A DNA stretch of 5,788 nucleotides from JAQGMV01 sp046597455 (GTDB lineage: Bacteria; Pseudomonadota; Gammaproteobacteria; Burkholderiales; SG8-41), in assembly GCA_046597455.1 (NCBI GenBank), contig JBKJKJ010000067.1, positions 1-5,788 on the forward strand, given 5' to 3'. Both the position numbers and the translations under genes were made by a program. How positions within the stretch are numbered: position 1 is the stretch's first letter; each line of letters starts with the position of its first letter. Below the pieces are notes generated by a model. That model was not told the origin of the DNA. It saw nothing but the letters and a program-made list of their open reading frames with translations, and did no database searches. Below, one piece after another: positions 5,618-5,788 of the stretch.

Positions 5618-5788
5618 ATGAGCTGGACCAAAGCTGAACGCGCGGCAGAGCTCGCCGTGCTGGTGGGAATCACGATCGACGCCGCCGAGCTGCATGAGGT
5701 CGCTGAGAGTCTCGAGAGCCTCGTGCGCGAGCTGGAGAGATTGGGGTCGCTGGACCTGTCGGCGGTGCAGCCCGTCACGGTGTTTCCC
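5618..5788 (+). CDS. Second GatC/AtzG-like small protein, cut by window end
   Basis: Fifty-seven codons are visible and the frame runs off the right edge. The peptide has an N-terminal MSWTKAERAAELAVLVGI, a second helix AELHEVAESLESLVRELERLGSLDL (23-47) and the tail SAVQPVTVFP (48-57). The two-helix layout ending in LDL..VxPxxxF is typical of GatC and AtzG-like subunits, where that tail runs along the amidase surface. It resembles the first GatC-like protein in size and layout but not in residue-level detail, so it is a paralogue rather than a recent copy. No signal peptide is present. It directly follows and is probably coupled to the third Bug gene. By analogy with 1747-3401, an amidase gene should follow beyond the window. 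The in-frame ATG at 5612 is an alternative start. Confidence 0.65.
   Translation, partial: MSWTKAERAAELAVLVGITIDAAELHEVAESLESLVRELERLGSLDLSAVQPVTVFP

Overview
The window is high-GC DNA, except for an AT-richer first ~50 bases. It reads like a catabolic/transport region of a Betaproteobacterium, probably Burkholderiales: Bug/TctC-type periplasmic binding proteins, the hallmark expanded family of that group, appear three times in 5.8 kb. The assignment rests on family content and base composition only; no species is identified. All credible genes are on the + strand.

Layout. (1) Positions 1-48 are AT-richer flank. (2) From about 49 to 166 the sequence looks like the left end and transposase start of an IS630-type insertion sequence. 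It is joined in frame to the C-terminal ~170 residues of a TauD/TfdA-type Fe(II)/2-oxoglutarate dioxygenase (107-682). The junction falls on the iron-binding HxD motif, so the dioxygenase is a broken remnant. (3) 736-1707 is the first Bug/TctC binding protein. (4) 1747-1944 is a small GatC/AtzG-like protein with a TTG start and a strong ribosome binding site. It overlaps by 4 nt (ATGA) with (5) 1941-3401, an amidase-signature hydrolase with an intact Lys82/Ser157/Ser181 triad. (6) 3448-4446 is the second Bug protein. (7) 4447-4634 is the only sizeable gap (188 nt). It holds an imperfect hairpin and a possible LysR-type T-N11-A dyad. (8) 4635-5615 is the third Bug protein. (9) 5612/5618 to the window end is a second, different GatC/AtzG-like protein, cut by the window edge.

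How the parts may work together. Bug proteins capture small organic acids or amides in the periplasm, usually for tripartite (TctAB-type) transporters, none of which is encoded here. The GatC-like/amidase pair resembles the AtzG/AtzE arrangement, in which a small GatC-like subunit supports an amidase in a cytosolic amide-cleaving step. The order Bug, GatC-like, amidase followed by Bug, Bug, GatC-like suggests two related uptake-plus-amide-hydrolysis modules, with a second amidase expected just past the right edge. The substrate cannot be read from the sequence. I see no rRNA, tRNA, CRISPR array or complete mobile element. The region is mostly ordinary for Burkholderiales; the most unusual object is the IS-dioxygenase chimera at the left.
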